Shown one piece after another: positions 33,531-40,587 of a stretch of 40,587 nucleotides of DNA. Source of the DNA: an uncultured Selenomonadales bacterium. Its GTDB lineage: Bacteria > Bacillota > Negativicutes > Selenomonadales > Selenomonadaceae. The stretch spans positions 1 to 40,587 of the forward strand of contig CAMUZL010000002.1 of assembly GCA_947165185.1 (NCBI GenBank), read 5' to 3'. The notes beneath the pieces were generated by a model that did not search any database, had not been told where the DNA came from, and worked only from the letters and a program-made list of their open reading frames with translations. Position 1 is the first letter of the stretch. Each line of letters begins with the position of its first letter. The position numbers were made by a program, and so were the translations under genes.

Positions 33531-34838
33531 CTAAAATTCTTGCTTGAGACCGAAATAAAAAGCGCGGTCATCGTGCTTGTTGACGTTGTGCCACTCGCCG
33601 AGAACGTAAGTTGAATCTGCAACTTTGAATTGCGATTTCAAGCGAACTTTGCCGTCATTGGGGTCGTAAGCTTCAGCGGAAAATTTCCACTTGCTGCCGG
33701 CGTAGGCGTCGAGACCGATACCGGGCTTGCCCGCGATAATTCCCGCACGCGCACCGAAATTTTTATTGAACTTTTGACCTGCCTGCAAATTCCATTTCGT
33801 ATGGTCGCCGATGTCTTCCGCGCCGATTAGCAAATTTTTGTTTCCGCTCGACACGTCCAAATTAAAATTCGTGTTCCAGTCGTGCGCCTTGCCGCTGTAT
33901 AGTATATCAACGGAAGGGGTAACGTCAATCGCGGAAACTTTATCCGCAGCGCCCTGCACTTTGCCCAAAAGTTTATCGGCGCGTTCGCTGATGCTTCGGG
34001 CGTTGCTGACGGTCTGTTTCAAATCTTCGGCAACTTTCGGGTCGCCCGCAAATTTGTCGATATTCGATGTCATGTGCTCAATGTTTTTCGACGTGGCGGC
34101 AATGTTGTTTAGCGTTGTCCTTAAAGTTTCGGCGGTCTGTGGGTCGCCCGCGAACGATTCAATATTTTTCGCCATACTTTCGACGCTTGCCATTGTGCGA
34201 TTCATGCCCGCCATTGCCTCGTTGAGTTGGGCAACGGTGTCGTCAAACACGCCCGCATTTTTGGCAACCGTGGCGTCGAGTGTGCCCATCAATTCGTTGA
34301 CGTGAACCGACGCGCCTTTCATGTTTTCGCTCATTTCGACGACGGAAGATTTAAAAACGTCATCGCCGATAATTGCGTGCACATCCTGCAAAAGAGTTTC
34401 GACCTGCGTCATAACTTTGCTCAAGCCGTCAAACATTGCATCCATGCCGGCTTCGTCCGTGCCGTAAAGATATTCGCCGTTCTTCAGATATTGCCCGTTG
34501 TCGACTTTGGGTTGAAAGTTGACGAATTTTTCGCCCATGACGCCGCTTGACGCGATGGAAACTTTGCTCTCTTTCGGAATTTGCACGTCGGGATTAATCG
34601 TCATCGTGACGGTGACGCCCGTGCCTTCGTTTGCGATTTTGATAACTTTGCCGACCAGCACGCCGCTCAAGCGAACGTCCGATTGCGGCTGAAGTCCCAC
34701 GACCTGTTTAAAGCCCGCGTATAAAATCATGTCGTCGTTTGAACCGAAATGGAAATTGCCGAGACCCGCCGTCGCGCCGCCCAGTAACATTAATCCGCCG
34801 ACGGTGAACGCTCCGACTTTTGCTTCAACTGACATCAT
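33531..34838 (-). CDS. mlaD: MlaD-like MCE protein with predicted C-terminal beta-barrel
   Basis: 435 residues (E. coli MlaD has about 180). One N-terminal helix (VGAFTVGGLMLLGG) is followed by an MCE domain at about 36-125 (VVGLQPQSDVRLSGVLVGKV, GVMGEKFVNFQP), a long coiled-coil of about 170 residues, and a C-terminal region from about 315 with alternating beta strands ending in phenylalanine (DDRAFYFGLKQEF). The same design is described in Veillonella, where MlaD is thought to span the periplasm and insert its own barrel in the outer membrane, doing without MlaA and MlaC. None of those is seen here. GGAGG lies 4 bp before the first and 7 bp before the second ATG (34835), which is probably the true start. 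Confidence 0.9.
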   Translation of the reverse strand: MMSVEAKVGAFTVGGLMLLGGATAGLGNFHFGSNDDMILYAGFKQVVGLQPQSDVRLSGVLVGKVIKIANEGTGVTVTMTINPDVQIPKESKVSIASSGVMGEKFVNFQPKVDNGQYLKNGEYLYGTDEAGMDAMFDGLSKVMTQVETLLQDVHAIIGDDVFKSSVVEMSENMKGASVHVNELMGTLDATVAKNAGVFDDTVAQLNEAMAGMNRTMASVESMAKNIESFAGDPQTAETLRTTLNNIAATSKNIEHMTSNIDKFAGDPKVAEDLKQTVSNARSISERADKLLGKVQGAADKVSAIDVTPSVDILYSGKAHDWNTNFNLDVSSGNKNLLIGAEDIGDHTKWNLQAGQKFNKNFGARAGIIAGKPGIGLDAYAGSKWKFSAEAYDPNDGKVRLKSQFKVADSTYVLGEWHNVNKHDDRAFYFGLKQEF

Positions 34839-34847
34839 GTCGCCTCC

Positions 34848-35339
34848 TTACGGTTTTTTTATCCGTGCCGATTCGGTTATCGGAATGCCCGCTTCGGTTG
34901 GAATGTAAATAACTTCGTTTTGACTTTCTTTGAGAGCTTCGACCCAAAGATAGTGAATATACGCCTCGTTGTTTTGCAAACTGTCGCCGATAATCTTGTT
35001 GGCTTTGGCGACACCTTCGGCGCGAATGACTTCGGCGTTTGCAAGAGATTTGGCGGATTCTTCTTTGGCACGCGCTTCTTGAATTGCAATTTGACGATTT
35101 TGTTCAGCCCGCGCAAGTTCAGCCTCGCCTGCTTTATTCTGTTGCCAAACGTAATATTGCGGCATTGCGAACAAAATTATTCCCGCCGTCACGAACGCGA
35201 AAACCGCACTGCCGATACCCGCCTTGATGAAAAATTTCGCATTGCCGTTGTCGCGCTTGTTTGCCTCTTTTGCCGCGAAAAATGATATTGCCAAAATTAC
35301 GAAACCCGCAACGACCAAAACTGCCGGAACCATAATCAT
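34848..35339 (-). CDS. Small membrane protein with SPFH/prohibitin-type tail
   Basis: 163 residues from the ATG at 35339. Two hydrophobic helices (about 4-24 and 35-56) are followed by an Ala/Glu-rich coiled-coil (AGEAELARAEQNRQIAIQEA, then ANAEVIRAEGVAKANKIIGD) and VEALKESQNEVIYIPTEAGI. That tail closely resembles the C-terminal part of stomatin/prohibitin proteins, but the SPFH core domain is absent. It lies directly upstream of mlaD, and could organise or scaffold the lipid transporter; this is inference. A TTG at 35381 would add 14 residues of no clear merit. Confidence 0.65.
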   Translation of the reverse strand: MIMVPAVLVVAGFVILAISFFAAKEANKRDNGNAKFFIKAGIGSAVFAFVTAGIILFAMPQYYVWQQNKAGEAELARAEQNRQIAIQEARAKEESAKSLANAEVIRAEGVAKANKIIGDSLQNNEAYIHYLWVEALKESQNEVIYIPTEAGIPITESARIKKP

Positions 35340-35377
35340 GAAATCACCGCCCCGCTTTAAATCGTAATGGTATAAAA

Positions 35378-35791
35378 TCAATCGAATTCACGTTCATAAA
35401 GTAATACCTCGTCTTTCCGAATCTCCGCCAAAAAATTTTTATCGGAAATGCCTTTGCTGATTAAATCGACGTGACAACCGAATTCGCTTTCCAAATCTTG
35501 AATCAATCCGGCATATGCAAACATGCCGCGCAGATTTTTTGCACCGTCAACCAAAAAGTCAACGTCGCTTTGAGCGTCCGCTTCGCCGCGTGCGTAGGAG
35601 CCGAAAAGCCACATGCGCCGCACGCCGTACTTTTTCGCCAGCGGAATGACTTTATCGCGAATCTCGTCGATTGTGTAAATCTTGTCGCCTTTGTCGCCGC
35701 GCAGAATTTCTTTTGTCGCCCGCAAAATTTTTTCAAGCGATTGTTCTGTCGCGTTGTCCAGCAAATCTATTATGTCGGCTCGTGTGCTCAT
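35378..35791 (-). CDS. MNT-type minimal nucleotidyltransferase (MntA-like)
   Basis: 137 residues. GSYARGEADAQSDVDF at 64-79 matches the GSx10DxD catalytic motif (G64, S65, D76, D78) of minimal nucleotidyltransferases, which commonly act as antitoxins by adenylylating a partner HEPN ribonuclease. No HEPN gene is next to it. An additional N-terminal segment (residues 1-35) precedes the domain. The ATG at 35791 sits 8 bp after GAGG; a GTG at 35800 is poorer. It lies between mlaF and the SPFH-tail gene with almost no gaps, so it shares the mla transcript. Confidence 0.82.
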   Translation of the reverse strand: MSTRADIIDLLDNATEQSLEKILRATKEILRGDKGDKIYTIDEIRDKVIPLAKKYGVRRMWLFGSYARGEADAQSDVDFLVDGAKNLRGMFAYAGLIQDLESEFGCHVDLISKGISDKNFLAEIRKDEVLLYEREFD

Positions 35792-35801
35792 CGTTGTCAC
35801 C

Positions 35802-36527
35802 TCAATCGATTATACGGAAAAAATCTTTGATTCGCGGGTCGTCGATTTTCTTGAAATTGTCGGGCGTGTCGACGGCAAGCAGTTCGCCGCCGAAAACCAT
35901 TGCGATTCTGTCGGCGATTCGGCACGCGCTAACCATGTCGTGCGTGACGACAATGCTCGTGACGTTCAACGTCCGTTGCGTGTTGATAATCAGTTCGTCG
36001 ATTTTGTTTGTCGTAATCGGATCGAGACCGCTTGAGGGTTCGTCGTAGAAAATAATTTCCGGCTCAAAAGCGATGGCCCGCGCAAGTGACACGCGTTTTT
36101 TCATGCCGCCCGAAAGTTCGTTGGGCATACGATTTTCGACGCCGTCAAGCCCGACTTGCTTGAGTTTTTCGCGGACAATTTCGTTGATTCGTTCGCGGCT
36201 GTAATTTGTGTGTTCGACGAGACCGAACGCGACATTTTCGCCGACGGTCATTGAATCGAACAGCGCGCTGTATTGAAAAACCATGCCCATGCGCAAGCGC
36301 ACGCGCATAAGTTCTTTTTCGGTCATGTGTGAAATTTCGTCGTTGCCAATCCAAATTTGCCCGCTTGTCGGCTGAATCAAACCAATCATCAAGCGGAGCA
36401 AAGTTGACTTGCCGGAGCCGGAGCCGCCGATTATCGCCAAAGTTTCGCCGTCCGCAATTTCCAGATTGATACTTCGGAGCGCGACTTTCAGCCCGAAAAT
36501 TTTTGTCACGTTGATAAGTTTAATCAT
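35802..36527 (-). CDS. mlaF: Mla-type phospholipid transporter ATP-binding protein
   Basis: 241 residues with every catalytic motif intact: Walker A GGSGSGKST (34-42), Q-loop MVFQYSALFDSMTV typical of the Mla family, signature LSGGMKKR, Walker B IIFYDEPSSGLD and the switch histidine in VVTHDM. It powers the MlaE permease and MlaD MCE protein, moving phospholipids between the membranes. It begins 4 bp after the mlaE stop. Confidence 0.95.
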   Translation of the reverse strand: MIKLINVTKIFGLKVALRSINLEIADGETLAIIGGSGSGKSTLLRLMIGLIQPTSGQIWIGNDEISHMTEKELMRVRLRMGMVFQYSALFDSMTVGENVAFGLVEHTNYSRERINEIVREKLKQVGLDGVENRMPNELSGGMKKRVSLARAIAFEPEIIFYDEPSSGLDPITTNKIDELIINTQRTLNVTSIVVTHDMVSACRIADRIAMVFGGELLAVDTPDNFKKIDDPRIKDFFRIID

Positions 36528-36531
36528 GCCG

Positions 36532-37305
36532 TCACCTGTAAATAACGAACGTCAAAAGCGCGTTCAAAATAAAAATTACGATGATTGATGTGACGACGGT
36601 TTTTGTCGTGGCAATGCCGACACCTTCCGCGCCGTTGGGACAATTCAGCCCGTAATAGCAGCCGAGTACCGCGATAACGTTGCCGAAAAAAATTGCCTTA
36701 ATCATGCCGCCCGTCAAATCCGAAATGACCGCGAACATTTTTATCGAGTTGATGAACAGATACGAACTGATTCCCGAATATTGCGTCGCGACGACCCAGC
36801 CGCCCGCCACGCCGATTATGTCGCCGAAAACCGTAAGGAGCGGCACGACAATCATGCAGGCTATCATTCGCGGAACGATTAAATAATTGACGGGGCTGAC
36901 TGCCATAACTTTGAGCGCGTCAATTTGTTCGGTGACTTTCATTGTACTGATTTCCGCCGTGATTGCCGCCCCGACGCGTCCCGCACAAACAACGCCGACG
37001 AGTACCGGACCGAGTTCGCGACCGATTGCGATTGCGATAATTCCGCCGACCGTCGATTGTGCCCCGAAGCGAATAAATTCGTGCGCCGTCTGCAACGTGA
37101 AAACCACGCCCGTGAATAAAAGTGTCAGCGATACAATCATTAATGAATCAACGCCCAAATGCGACATCTGCGCGATTATGTGTTTGATTCGCGGCTTATG
37201 AGTCAGCTGTTTCATTGTTTCGACGTAGAGCAGAATTATCGTGCCGAATTCCTCGAAACGGCGAATCACGAAGCCGCCGATTGCCTCGAAAAATCTTGTC
37301 AGCAA
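36532..37305 (-). CDS. mlaE: Mla-type phospholipid transporter permease
   Basis: 257 residues from a TTG start at 37305 (GGAGG 7 bp upstream). It shows the MlaE/YrbE pattern: an amphipathic N-terminus, then five or six helices with GRELGPVLVGVVCAGRVGAA, ISTMKVTEQIDALKVMAVSP and GCYYGLNCPNGAEGVG. It forms the inner-membrane dimer to which MlaF and MlaD bind. First gene of the envelope operon. Confidence 0.95.
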   Translation of the reverse strand: MLTRFFEAIGGFVIRRFEEFGTIILLYVETMKQLTHKPRIKHIIAQMSHLGVDSLMIVSLTLLFTGVVFTLQTAHEFIRFGAQSTVGGIIAIAIGRELGPVLVGVVCAGRVGAAITAEISTMKVTEQIDALKVMAVSPVNYLIVPRMIACMIVVPLLTVFGDIIGVAGGWVVATQYSGISSYLFINSIKMFAVISDLTGGMIKAIFFGNVIAVLGCYYGLNCPNGAEGVGIATTKTVVTSIIVIFILNALLTFVIYR

Positions 37306-37329
37306 TGTGCCGCCTCCTTTCGGGCAGGT

Positions 37330-37338
37330 ATTATATCA
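37330..37338 (-). promoter_or_regulatory. Extended -10 promoter of the envelope operon
   Basis: Minus-strand TGATATAAT (TGnTATAAT) ends 25 bp before the mlaE start. No good -35 at 17 bp. It is the only strong promoter I see before the ten-gene operon. Confidence 0.6.
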
Positions 37339-37470
37339 CAAAATTTATTTCGTTATGGATTGAAGCTGAAAAATTTTTTCCGCAGTTTTCGAGGTGATTT
37401 TGTCGGTTTTTGGTTGCGCGGGCGTTGAATTCGATTTTGGCGAGACATTTTGATTGAGCGAACACATTTT

Positions 37471-37520
37471 ACAAATTGGATGCCACGTCATGTTGCCCGT
37501 CATCCGTGACGGCCTCTTTT
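37471..37520 (+). repeat. Partial copy of the hairpin repeat family
   Basis: ACAAATTGGATGCCACGTC resembles the inner part of the left element (ACCAAATTGGATGCAACGTC at 14351). It is followed by a hairpin CCCGTCA/TGACGGC like the last stem of the right element. A T-run after it could make it a terminator. Confidence 0.5.
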
Positions 37521-37530
37521 GTTCGCGGCG

Positions 37531-37559
37531 TTGACAGCAACGAATCAATCATTTAAAAT
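37531..37559 (+). promoter_or_regulatory. Promoter of the lytic transglycosylase gene
   Basis: TTGACA (37531-37536), 17 bp, TAAAAT (37554-37559). Confidence 0.8.
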
Positions 37560-37591
37560 TCAGTTAATTAATCGGCGCGGAGGTGAATTGC

Positions 37592-38224
37592 TTGCAAAAA
37601 AAATTTTTGAAAATCTGCGCGGCACTTGTCGCGATATATTTTTTGATAAGCCTGCCCGTCGTTCAGAAAAAATTTTTGTACCCGTTCCCGTACCGCACGA
37701 CCGTCGAAGATTATTCGGCTCGCTGGCAAGTCGACAAATTTTTGACAATCGCCGTGATGAAAGTCGAAAGTAATTTTTCCGAGGCGGCACGCTCCCAAAG
37801 CGGGGCTGTCGGCTTGATGCAAATCATGCCCGAAACTGCCGCGTGGATTGCCTATCAGCTGAACGAGACGCCCGAAGAATTTGACTGCGACATAAAAAAT
37901 CTGCGCGAACCCGAAACGAATATCCGCTACGGCACGTGGTATCTCGCCGAGCTTGAAGACGAATTCAACGGCAACGACGTTTTGGCTTTGGCGGCCTACA
38001 ACGCCGGGCGCGGCAACGTTCGCGAATGGATGGCGAAAAATAATTGGGACGAAAATTTTTCCGACATCGACAAAATTCCTTACGCCGAAACCCGCGATTA
38101 CGTCAAGCGCGTACTTCACTGCCGCGAAAAATACGCCAAACTTTACGGCACGAACGATTTTGTTTCGACGCCCATTGCCTTACACGAATTGCGTTTCGCC
38201 CGACTGAAAAATCTTTCACTGTAA
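37592..38224 (+). CDS. Lytic transglycosylase, SLT domain
   Basis: 210 residues from a TTG start at 37592; GGAGG lies 8 bp upstream, whereas the GTG at 37583 overlaps that site. An N-terminal helix (ICAALVAIYFLISLPVV) anchors the protein in the inner membrane. The transglycosylase domain has the catalytic glutamate E59 in VMKVESNFSEAARS, then GAVGLMQIMPETA, the NIRYGTWYLAEL segment and ALAAYNAGRGNV. It cleaves peptidoglycan glycan strands to 1,6-anhydro ends and helps insertion of envelope machines. Transcribed alone and divergently from the envelope operon. Confidence 0.92.
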   Translation: MQKKFLKICAALVAIYFLISLPVVQKKFLYPFPYRTTVEDYSARWQVDKFLTIAVMKVESNFSEAARSQSGAVGLMQIMPETAAWIAYQLNETPEEFDCDIKNLREPETNIRYGTWYLAELEDEFNGNDVLALAAYNAGRGNVREWMAKNNWDENFSDIDKIPYAETRDYVKRVLHCREKYAKLYGTNDFVSTPIALHELRFARLKNLSL

Positions 38225-38236
38225 AATTTCATAATG

Positions 38237-38273
38237 AAAACTTCCGTTGACAAACATCGCGGAAGTTTTTTTG
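38237..38273 (+). terminator. Terminator after the lytic transglycosylase
   Basis: Stem AAAACTTCCG/CGGAAGTTTT with a 13-base loop and T-run, 12 bp after the stop. Confidence 0.85.
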
Positions 38274-38295
38274 TGCAAAAAATTTTCAAAAAGTC

Positions 38296-38326
38296 TTGAC
38301 AACACGGTTTAGGGGGGGGGTAAAAT
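38296..38326 (+). promoter_or_regulatory. Promoter with a G9 tract between -35 and -10 (candidate phase-variable)
   Basis: Consensus TTGACA (38296-38301) and TAAAAT (38321-38326) are 19 bp apart, and the last nine bases of the spacer (38312-38320) are all G. Loss of two G residues would give the ideal 17-bp spacing. Such homopolymers slip during replication and switch promoters on and off in other bacteria, for example in Neisseria. Confidence 0.8.
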
Positions 38327-38362
38327 AAGTGGGAAATTACAGTTTTGAAAGGAGCGATTGTT

Positions 38363-38572
38363 ATGGATTGGGTTATGGATTGGGACGCCAAACACCCGTG
38401 CCCGAGTTGCGGCAAAGAACACGAGGAACGCGAAATGCTCAACAAGTGCACGAACTGCGGACAAATTTATTGCGGCGATTATCGTTGCAGCGGTCAGGGT
38501 CAATGCCCCCGTTGCGGCAACAGCGGCGTGGTTCCCGTCGCGTGGGATCCGATTAACAGACGCTGGGGCTGA
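38363..38572 (+). CDS. Small cysteine-rich zinc-ribbon protein
   Basis: 69 residues from the ATG at 38363 (AAAGGAG 8 bp upstream). Eight cysteines fall into CPSC, CTNC, YC, RC and CPRC, consistent with two zinc ribbons (about 13-40 and 43-58). It ends in VAWDPINRRWG. No signal peptide or membrane helix is visible, so it is probably cytoplasmic. I do not recognise the family. First gene after the G9 promoter and probably cotranscribed with the two TPR genes. Confidence 0.75.
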   Translation: MDWVMDWDAKHPCPSCGKEHEEREMLNKCTNCGQIYCGDYRCSGQGQCPRCGNSGVVPVAWDPINRRWG

Positions 38573-38647
38573 TTCGTCGGCGTAAACAAAATTTTTGGCG
38601 GCGCGGTCTATCAAGGTCGCGTTGCTTTTCGTTAAGGAGGTTTGCCA

Positions 38648-39055
38648 ATGAATTCGGAAGCTGAAAAAAATTTTAATTCGAGATTGGCTCAATGCAACCA
38701 ACTTTTGACGTCGGCGAACGAACATTTTAATCAAAAGCAGTTCGACCAAGCCATCAAAGATTTTACGAAAGTCATCATGTTTGCCCCGAATTTTGAAGAG
38801 GAAGCCGACAAAAGCGGAGTTCCCGCCGAAATTCGCGGAATCTACATAGATGCCATACAGTCGGCTTATGCCGGACGCGCCGCCTCGTATCTTTCCATCG
38901 GCGAAAAAACGAAATACGAAGCCGATTTTAAAATGAGCCAAAAATTGTTGAGCGACAAATCTTCCTTGAGACAAAGCGTGAGCGACGACGACGACTCCTG
39001 GGGTTATTGGATTATCGGTATCGTCGGATTTTTGGCATGGAAATTTTTTACCTGA
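38648..39055 (+). CDS. Small TPR protein with C-terminal membrane anchor
   Basis: 135 residues; TAAGGAGG lies 7 bp before the ATG. Residues about 10-100 are TPR-like helices (NEHFNQKQFDQAIKDFTKVI, YAGRAASYLSIGEKTKYEAD). An acidic stretch SDDDDS then leads to a single C-terminal hydrophobic helix (WIIGIVGFLAWKFF), so it looks tail-anchored with the TPR domain in the cytoplasm. Its TPR region is homologous to the first 110 residues of the next protein. Function unknown. Confidence 0.75.
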   Translation: MNSEAEKNFNSRLAQCNQLLTSANEHFNQKQFDQAIKDFTKVIMFAPNFEEEADKSGVPAEIRGIYIDAIQSAYAGRAASYLSIGEKTKYEADFKMSQKLLSDKSSLRQSVSDDDDSWGYWIIGIVGFLAWKFFT

Positions 39056-39077
39056 TTGATGTCAAGGGAGTTTACCA

Positions 39078-40322
39078 ATGGCTTTTTATATTGACTTGAA
39101 CGAGTTAAACGCGGGCATTTTGGAATGTGAGCAACTTGCGAAATCCGCCGGTCTTCATACAGAACGAAAAGAACACAATTTGGCAATTCAAGATTTAACG
39201 CGGATAATTGAACTCGTCACGAAATTGAGTCCGATGTTTTCTGCCAAAGGCGAAAGCTTGGATGTCAAACTCGCCGAAGTGTACAAAGAACCGTACATGG
39301 CTCATCTGAAATTGGCTTATGCTACGCGGTACAAGCTGTATTTTGACATTGGCGAAAAAGCGAAAAGCGACGCCGATTGGGCAATGTGCCGAAAGTTGGG
39401 AGTCAACCTTCCCGTACTGAACACGCCGAATAAACAGGACGACGATAGCATTTTGACTGATTCTGTTACGACGCCTGCGAAAAAATTTCCGTCGGTTGCA
39501 AACGTGAATGAATACCAAAAATTGGCAGACCAAGCATTTGCGTCCGATAATTACGAAGAAGCCATAGTCTATTGCGACAAAGCTTTGGAGCAGGAGCAGC
39601 ATAATTGGATTGCGATGTTGACTAAGGCGCAGGCTATCGGATTTTTGGCAACACCGGAAAATTCACGGGGCACCTTGAATGGCACCAATACAAATTCAGT
39701 TCTGTTCAAATCGTTCACGTGGTTTCAAAAGGCGCAAATTACCTACGTTGAAAACTTCGAGGAAATAAACTCGTCGGGTAAAGAGTTCGACCCCGATTTT
39801 ATAACATGGAGCCAAGCTGTCTATCAGGCCTCAGTGTTTATGGTAGTTGACAATTTTGAAGGCAAGATACCGAGCACAGATTCAACGCAAAAAAAATTTT
39901 TGTCGTGGACAGAGCTTATTCCGTTGTATGTTCTTCTGCTTTCAGTAGACCCCGATACCGCAGATGACATTGAAAAGGAACAACTTCGGGACAGCGCGCA
40001 ACGTTTTAGAAACAAATTCAGCACATTTTTTGAGTCGTATGATGCCTGCGATTTGATTCAGAAATATTTGCCCGAAGTCCGAGTTTGGCTCCATACTCTT
40101 AACCGCGCCGAAACAATTCTGAAGAGCTTTAACCCGAATTACAACAGCATTCTCGTCAGAATAAAAAATAGCACACTCATTGAGCTTGACGCCGGTCTTG
40201 CCGCAGAACTTGACAGCCACAAATCGCTCGTGTCGCAGAATTCGTTTAACTCGTCGCGAGGCTCCGGATGTTTGGGCGTAATCGTGTGCGTGATTATCGT
40301 AGCGTATTCACTTATCGCTTAA
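39078..40322 (+). CDS. Larger TPR protein with C-terminal membrane anchor
   Basis: 414 residues; AAGGGAG precedes the ATG. Residues 10-110 repeat the pattern of the preceding protein (LAIQDLTRIIEL, YKLYFDIGEKAKSDADWAMC). A second TPR-like part follows at 145-200 (YQKLADQAFASDNYEEAIVY). The region 200-380 is helical and matches nothing I know. The last 20 residues are hydrophobic (CLGVIVCVIIVAYSLIA), again a tail anchor. It sits 22 bp after its paralog. The pair plus the zinc-ribbon gene look like one functional unit of unknown role. Confidence 0.75.
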   Translation: MAFYIDLNELNAGILECEQLAKSAGLHTERKEHNLAIQDLTRIIELVTKLSPMFSAKGESLDVKLAEVYKEPYMAHLKLAYATRYKLYFDIGEKAKSDADWAMCRKLGVNLPVLNTPNKQDDDSILTDSVTTPAKKFPSVANVNEYQKLADQAFASDNYEEAIVYCDKALEQEQHNWIAMLTKAQAIGFLATPENSRGTLNGTNTNSVLFKSFTWFQKAQITYVENFEEINSSGKEFDPDFITWSQAVYQASVFMVVDNFEGKIPSTDSTQKKFLSWTELIPLYVLLLSVDPDTADDIEKEQLRDSAQRFRNKFSTFFESYDACDLIQKYLPEVRVWLHTLNRAETILKSFNPNYNSILVRIKNSTLIELDAGLAAELDSHKSLVSQNSFNSSRGSGCLGVIVCVIIVAYSLIA

Positions 40323-40336
40323 AAAATTCTGCAATT

Positions 40337-40375
40337 AAAAACCTCCGCAGTCAGTTGACCGCGAAGGCTTTTTTA
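40337..40375. terminator. Terminator shared by the TPR operon and the converging partial gene
   Basis: CCTCCGC/GCGAAGG stem with one mismatch, A-run on the left and T-run on the right, lying between two converging genes. Confidence 0.6.
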
Positions 40376-40587
40376 TTTGCTCAAGAAAATTTTTCCTTGA
40401 CGTTTAAGTTGCCAATCGTCGCCGACAAGCTCGAAGACAGCCGCCGAGTCTGCGCGGACACGCAAATAATTTTCGCCGTCAAAATTCGACTCGAAAACCA
40501 AACCGAAAGCCCGTTCAGCGTGATGATTTTCGGTGTAAGTCTTCAAGTTCGGCACGACCGCGAAAATGTTTCCGTCAACGTGGCACG
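40373..40587 (-). CDS. Unknown protein, 5' end outside the window
   Basis: The frame is open from the right edge to the TAA at 40373; 71 codons are visible. The sequence (AERAFGLVFESNFDGENYLR, ending GKIFLSK) has a beta-rich look and no motif I recognise. A GTG at 40555 is only an internal codon. Codon use is like that of the neighbours, so it is probably a real gene. Confidence 0.55.
   Translation of the reverse strand, partial: CHVDGNIFAVVPNLKTYTENHHAERAFGLVFESNFDGENYLRVRADSAAVFELVGDDWQLKRQGKIFLSK

Overview
The window looks like a chromosomal segment from a diderm Firmicute, most probably class Negativicutes. It carries a complete outer-membrane toolkit (BamA with three POTRA repeats, TamB, TolC, an RND pump and an Mla-type lipid transporter whose MlaD carries its own predicted beta-barrel). 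Its promoters and Shine-Dalgarno sites are Firmicute-like (strong GGAGG sites, many TTG/GTG starts) and GreA, AroH, class II aldolase and YitT are present. I recognise no rRNA, tRNA, CRISPR array or insertion sequence. The genus cannot be fixed from the sequence alone.

Layout. 1-2300: the 3' part of a PaaK-like adenylate-forming enzyme, a 480-bp gap, then an Rpn/PD-(D/E)XK nuclease gene with an internal start and a second, free-standing copy of its C-terminal segment. 2300-9000 (minus strand): an aldo/keto reductase with a C-terminal ferredoxin domain; a TetR-controlled HlyD plus two ABC-2 permeases with no local ATPase; and an operon of a degenerate ABC-F-like protein, chorismate mutase AroH and the TetR regulator. 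9000-12800 (plus strand): YitT-family membrane protein, MBL-fold hydrolase, greA, purD. 13000-20700 (minus strand): class II fructose-bisphosphate aldolase; a 1477-residue glycosyltransferase of GT2 - TPR - GT41 - TPR - GT41 architecture; and an AlsT-type sodium/alanine symporter with a consensus promoter. The giant gene is bracketed by an inverted pair of multi-hairpin intergenic repeats whose stems show compensatory changes.

20900-37300 (minus strand): one apparent envelope operon of about 16.4 kb in transcription order mlaE - mlaF - MNT nucleotidyltransferase - SPFH-tail membrane protein - mlaD - RND adaptor - RND pump - tolC - tamB - bamA. It joins phospholipid movement across the envelope, drug or lipid efflux and outer-membrane protein assembly. 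37400-40587: a divergent lytic transglycosylase, then a three-gene set (cysteine-rich zinc-ribbon protein and two related TPR proteins with C-terminal membrane anchors). The promoter of that set has nine consecutive G residues between its -35 and -10 boxes, a classic layout for phase variation. A partial minus-strand gene closes the window.

Most notable candidates for new biology: the phase-variable-looking zinc-ribbon/TPR operon; the Rpn gene with a separately encoded C-terminal tail (a possible intragenic-antitoxin arrangement); the double-GT41 fusion with its flanking covarying repeats; and the catalytically degenerate ABC-F-like protein next to AroH.
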